Assembly: GCA_045546555.1 (NCBI GenBank)
Contig: JAZQCY010000082.1
Location: 1-23,377, forward strand
Length of the DNA stretch: 23,377 nucleotides
Reading direction: 5' to 3'
Origin: UMGS172 sp045546555
GTDB taxonomy: Bacteria > Bacillota > Clostridia > Oscillospirales > Acutalibacteraceae
Shown here piece by piece: positions 22,981 to 23,377 of the stretch (within the stretch, counting starts at the first letter, position 1; each line of letters opens with the position of its first letter). The translations under genes and the position numbers were made by a program. A model generated the notes under the pieces. It made no database searches. It saw nothing but the letters and a program-made list of their open reading frames with translations, and had not been told where the DNA came from.

Positions 22981-23377
22981 TTAATTGGTAGTGGCTTCAG
23001 CAACAAGGTTGCTTGAGCCGTAGCGTTTTCTCAAGGTAGGCTTTTCAATTTTGCCGGTGGGGTTACGGGGAATATCGGCAAAAATTATCTTTCTGGGTCG
23101 CTGGTATCTCGGCAGCTTCTGTGAAGCGGCAACGACCTCATCCTCGCTGAGCGTAAAGCCGTCCTTGACCTCGATAACTGCGGCGGCGATCTCACCAAGT
23201 CGCTGATCGGCAAGACCGATAACGGCAACGTCCTTGATCTGCGGCAGATTTTGCCTTAAAAAGTTCTCTATCTGCACGGGATAAAGATTTTCACCGCCCG
23301 TGATGATAACATCCTTCTTGCGGTCAACGAGCCATATAAAGCCTTCCTCGTCTTCCCTCGCCATATCGCCGGTAAAC
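22981..23377 (-). CDS. Acyl-CoA synthetase (AMP-forming), C-terminal part, cut by the window edge
   Basis: The frame runs off the right end, so about 132 C-terminal residues are seen. It belongs to the acyl/aryl-CoA ligase superfamily: FTGDMAREDEEGFIWLVDRKKDVIITGGENLYPVQIEN is the A8 hinge and lid region (split here only by the family's normal order), and IPRNPTGKIEKPTLRKRY contains the A10 catalytic lysine of the PTGK motif. The substrate-binding half lies outside, so the acid cannot be named; by position an arylacetate or branched acid is likely. It is upstream of iorA by 18 bases in the same direction, so the operon has two different ligases, this one and PaaK. Confidence 0.9.
   Translation of the reverse strand, partial: FTGDMAREDEEGFIWLVDRKKDVIITGGENLYPVQIENFLRQNLPQIKDVAVIGLADQRLGEIAAAVIEVKDGFTLSEDEVVAASQKLPRYQRPRKIIFADIPRNPTGKIEKPTLRKRYGSSNLVAEATTN

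Overview
The window looks like a chromosomal segment of an anaerobic, low-to-mid GC, gut-type Clostridia bacterium, probably near Oscillospiraceae. The evidence is the gene families present (DUF4317, glycyl radical enzymes, ferredoxin-linked indolepyruvate oxidoreductase, several AraC-type regulators), strong AGGAGG-type ribosome sites, and palindromic intergenic repeats of a kind I associate with that group. The taxonomic call is inference. I see no phage, transposase, CRISPR or conjugation genes.

Layout. 1-522 is the 3' end of pyruvate kinase, followed by a 123-bp double-hairpin repeat. 692-3999 holds two minus-strand proteins that resemble carbohydrate-active enzymes (a GH42-like TIM-barrel protein and an alpha-helical barrel-like protein). 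4095-4168 is tRNA-Gln(CUG) with its own promoter and terminator. 4340-5467 is a DUF4317 protein. 5517-8674 is a two-gene glycosidase operon: a cytoplasmic clan GH-A enzyme followed by a GH16-type lipoprotein. It is divergent from an AraC regulator (8824) that is followed tightly by an RlmA-type rRNA methyltransferase and a ProXp/YbaK-type deacylase. 11123-14881 is a second AraC regulator divergent from a glycyl radical activase and a glycyl radical enzyme. 15020-15775 is a ZIP metal transporter. 15859-18011 is a beta-helix protein divergent from a third AraC regulator. 18055-23377 is a minus-strand operon: acyl-CoA ligase (cut by the window edge), iorA, iorB, paaK, a double-ACT protein and an SGNH hydrolase.

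How the genes fit together. Three separate modules share one design: an AraC-type regulator transcribed away from the enzyme gene(s) it probably controls. Two modules concern glycans (GH-A plus GH16; beta-helix) and one the glycyl radical reaction. The minus-strand operon at the right end is a classic anaerobic aromatic 2-oxoacid pathway: IorAB makes aryl-acetyl-CoA and reduced ferredoxin, and PaaK interconverts aryl-acetate and its CoA ester. No sugar transporter is present in the window.

The most unusual item is the glycyl radical module at 11998-14881. The enzyme is short (673 aa), carries a Cys-Trp-Glu active-site motif, and has tryptophans on both sides of its radical glycine (W-G-W), which departs from the usual fingerprint. 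Its activase has a shrunken ferredoxin insert that retains only the ligands for one auxiliary cluster. The substrate cannot be predicted from this window. Also notable are a GH16 catalytic motif in which the central Asp is Asn, and three copies of a modular palindromic repeat, one of which has its modules in the opposite order.
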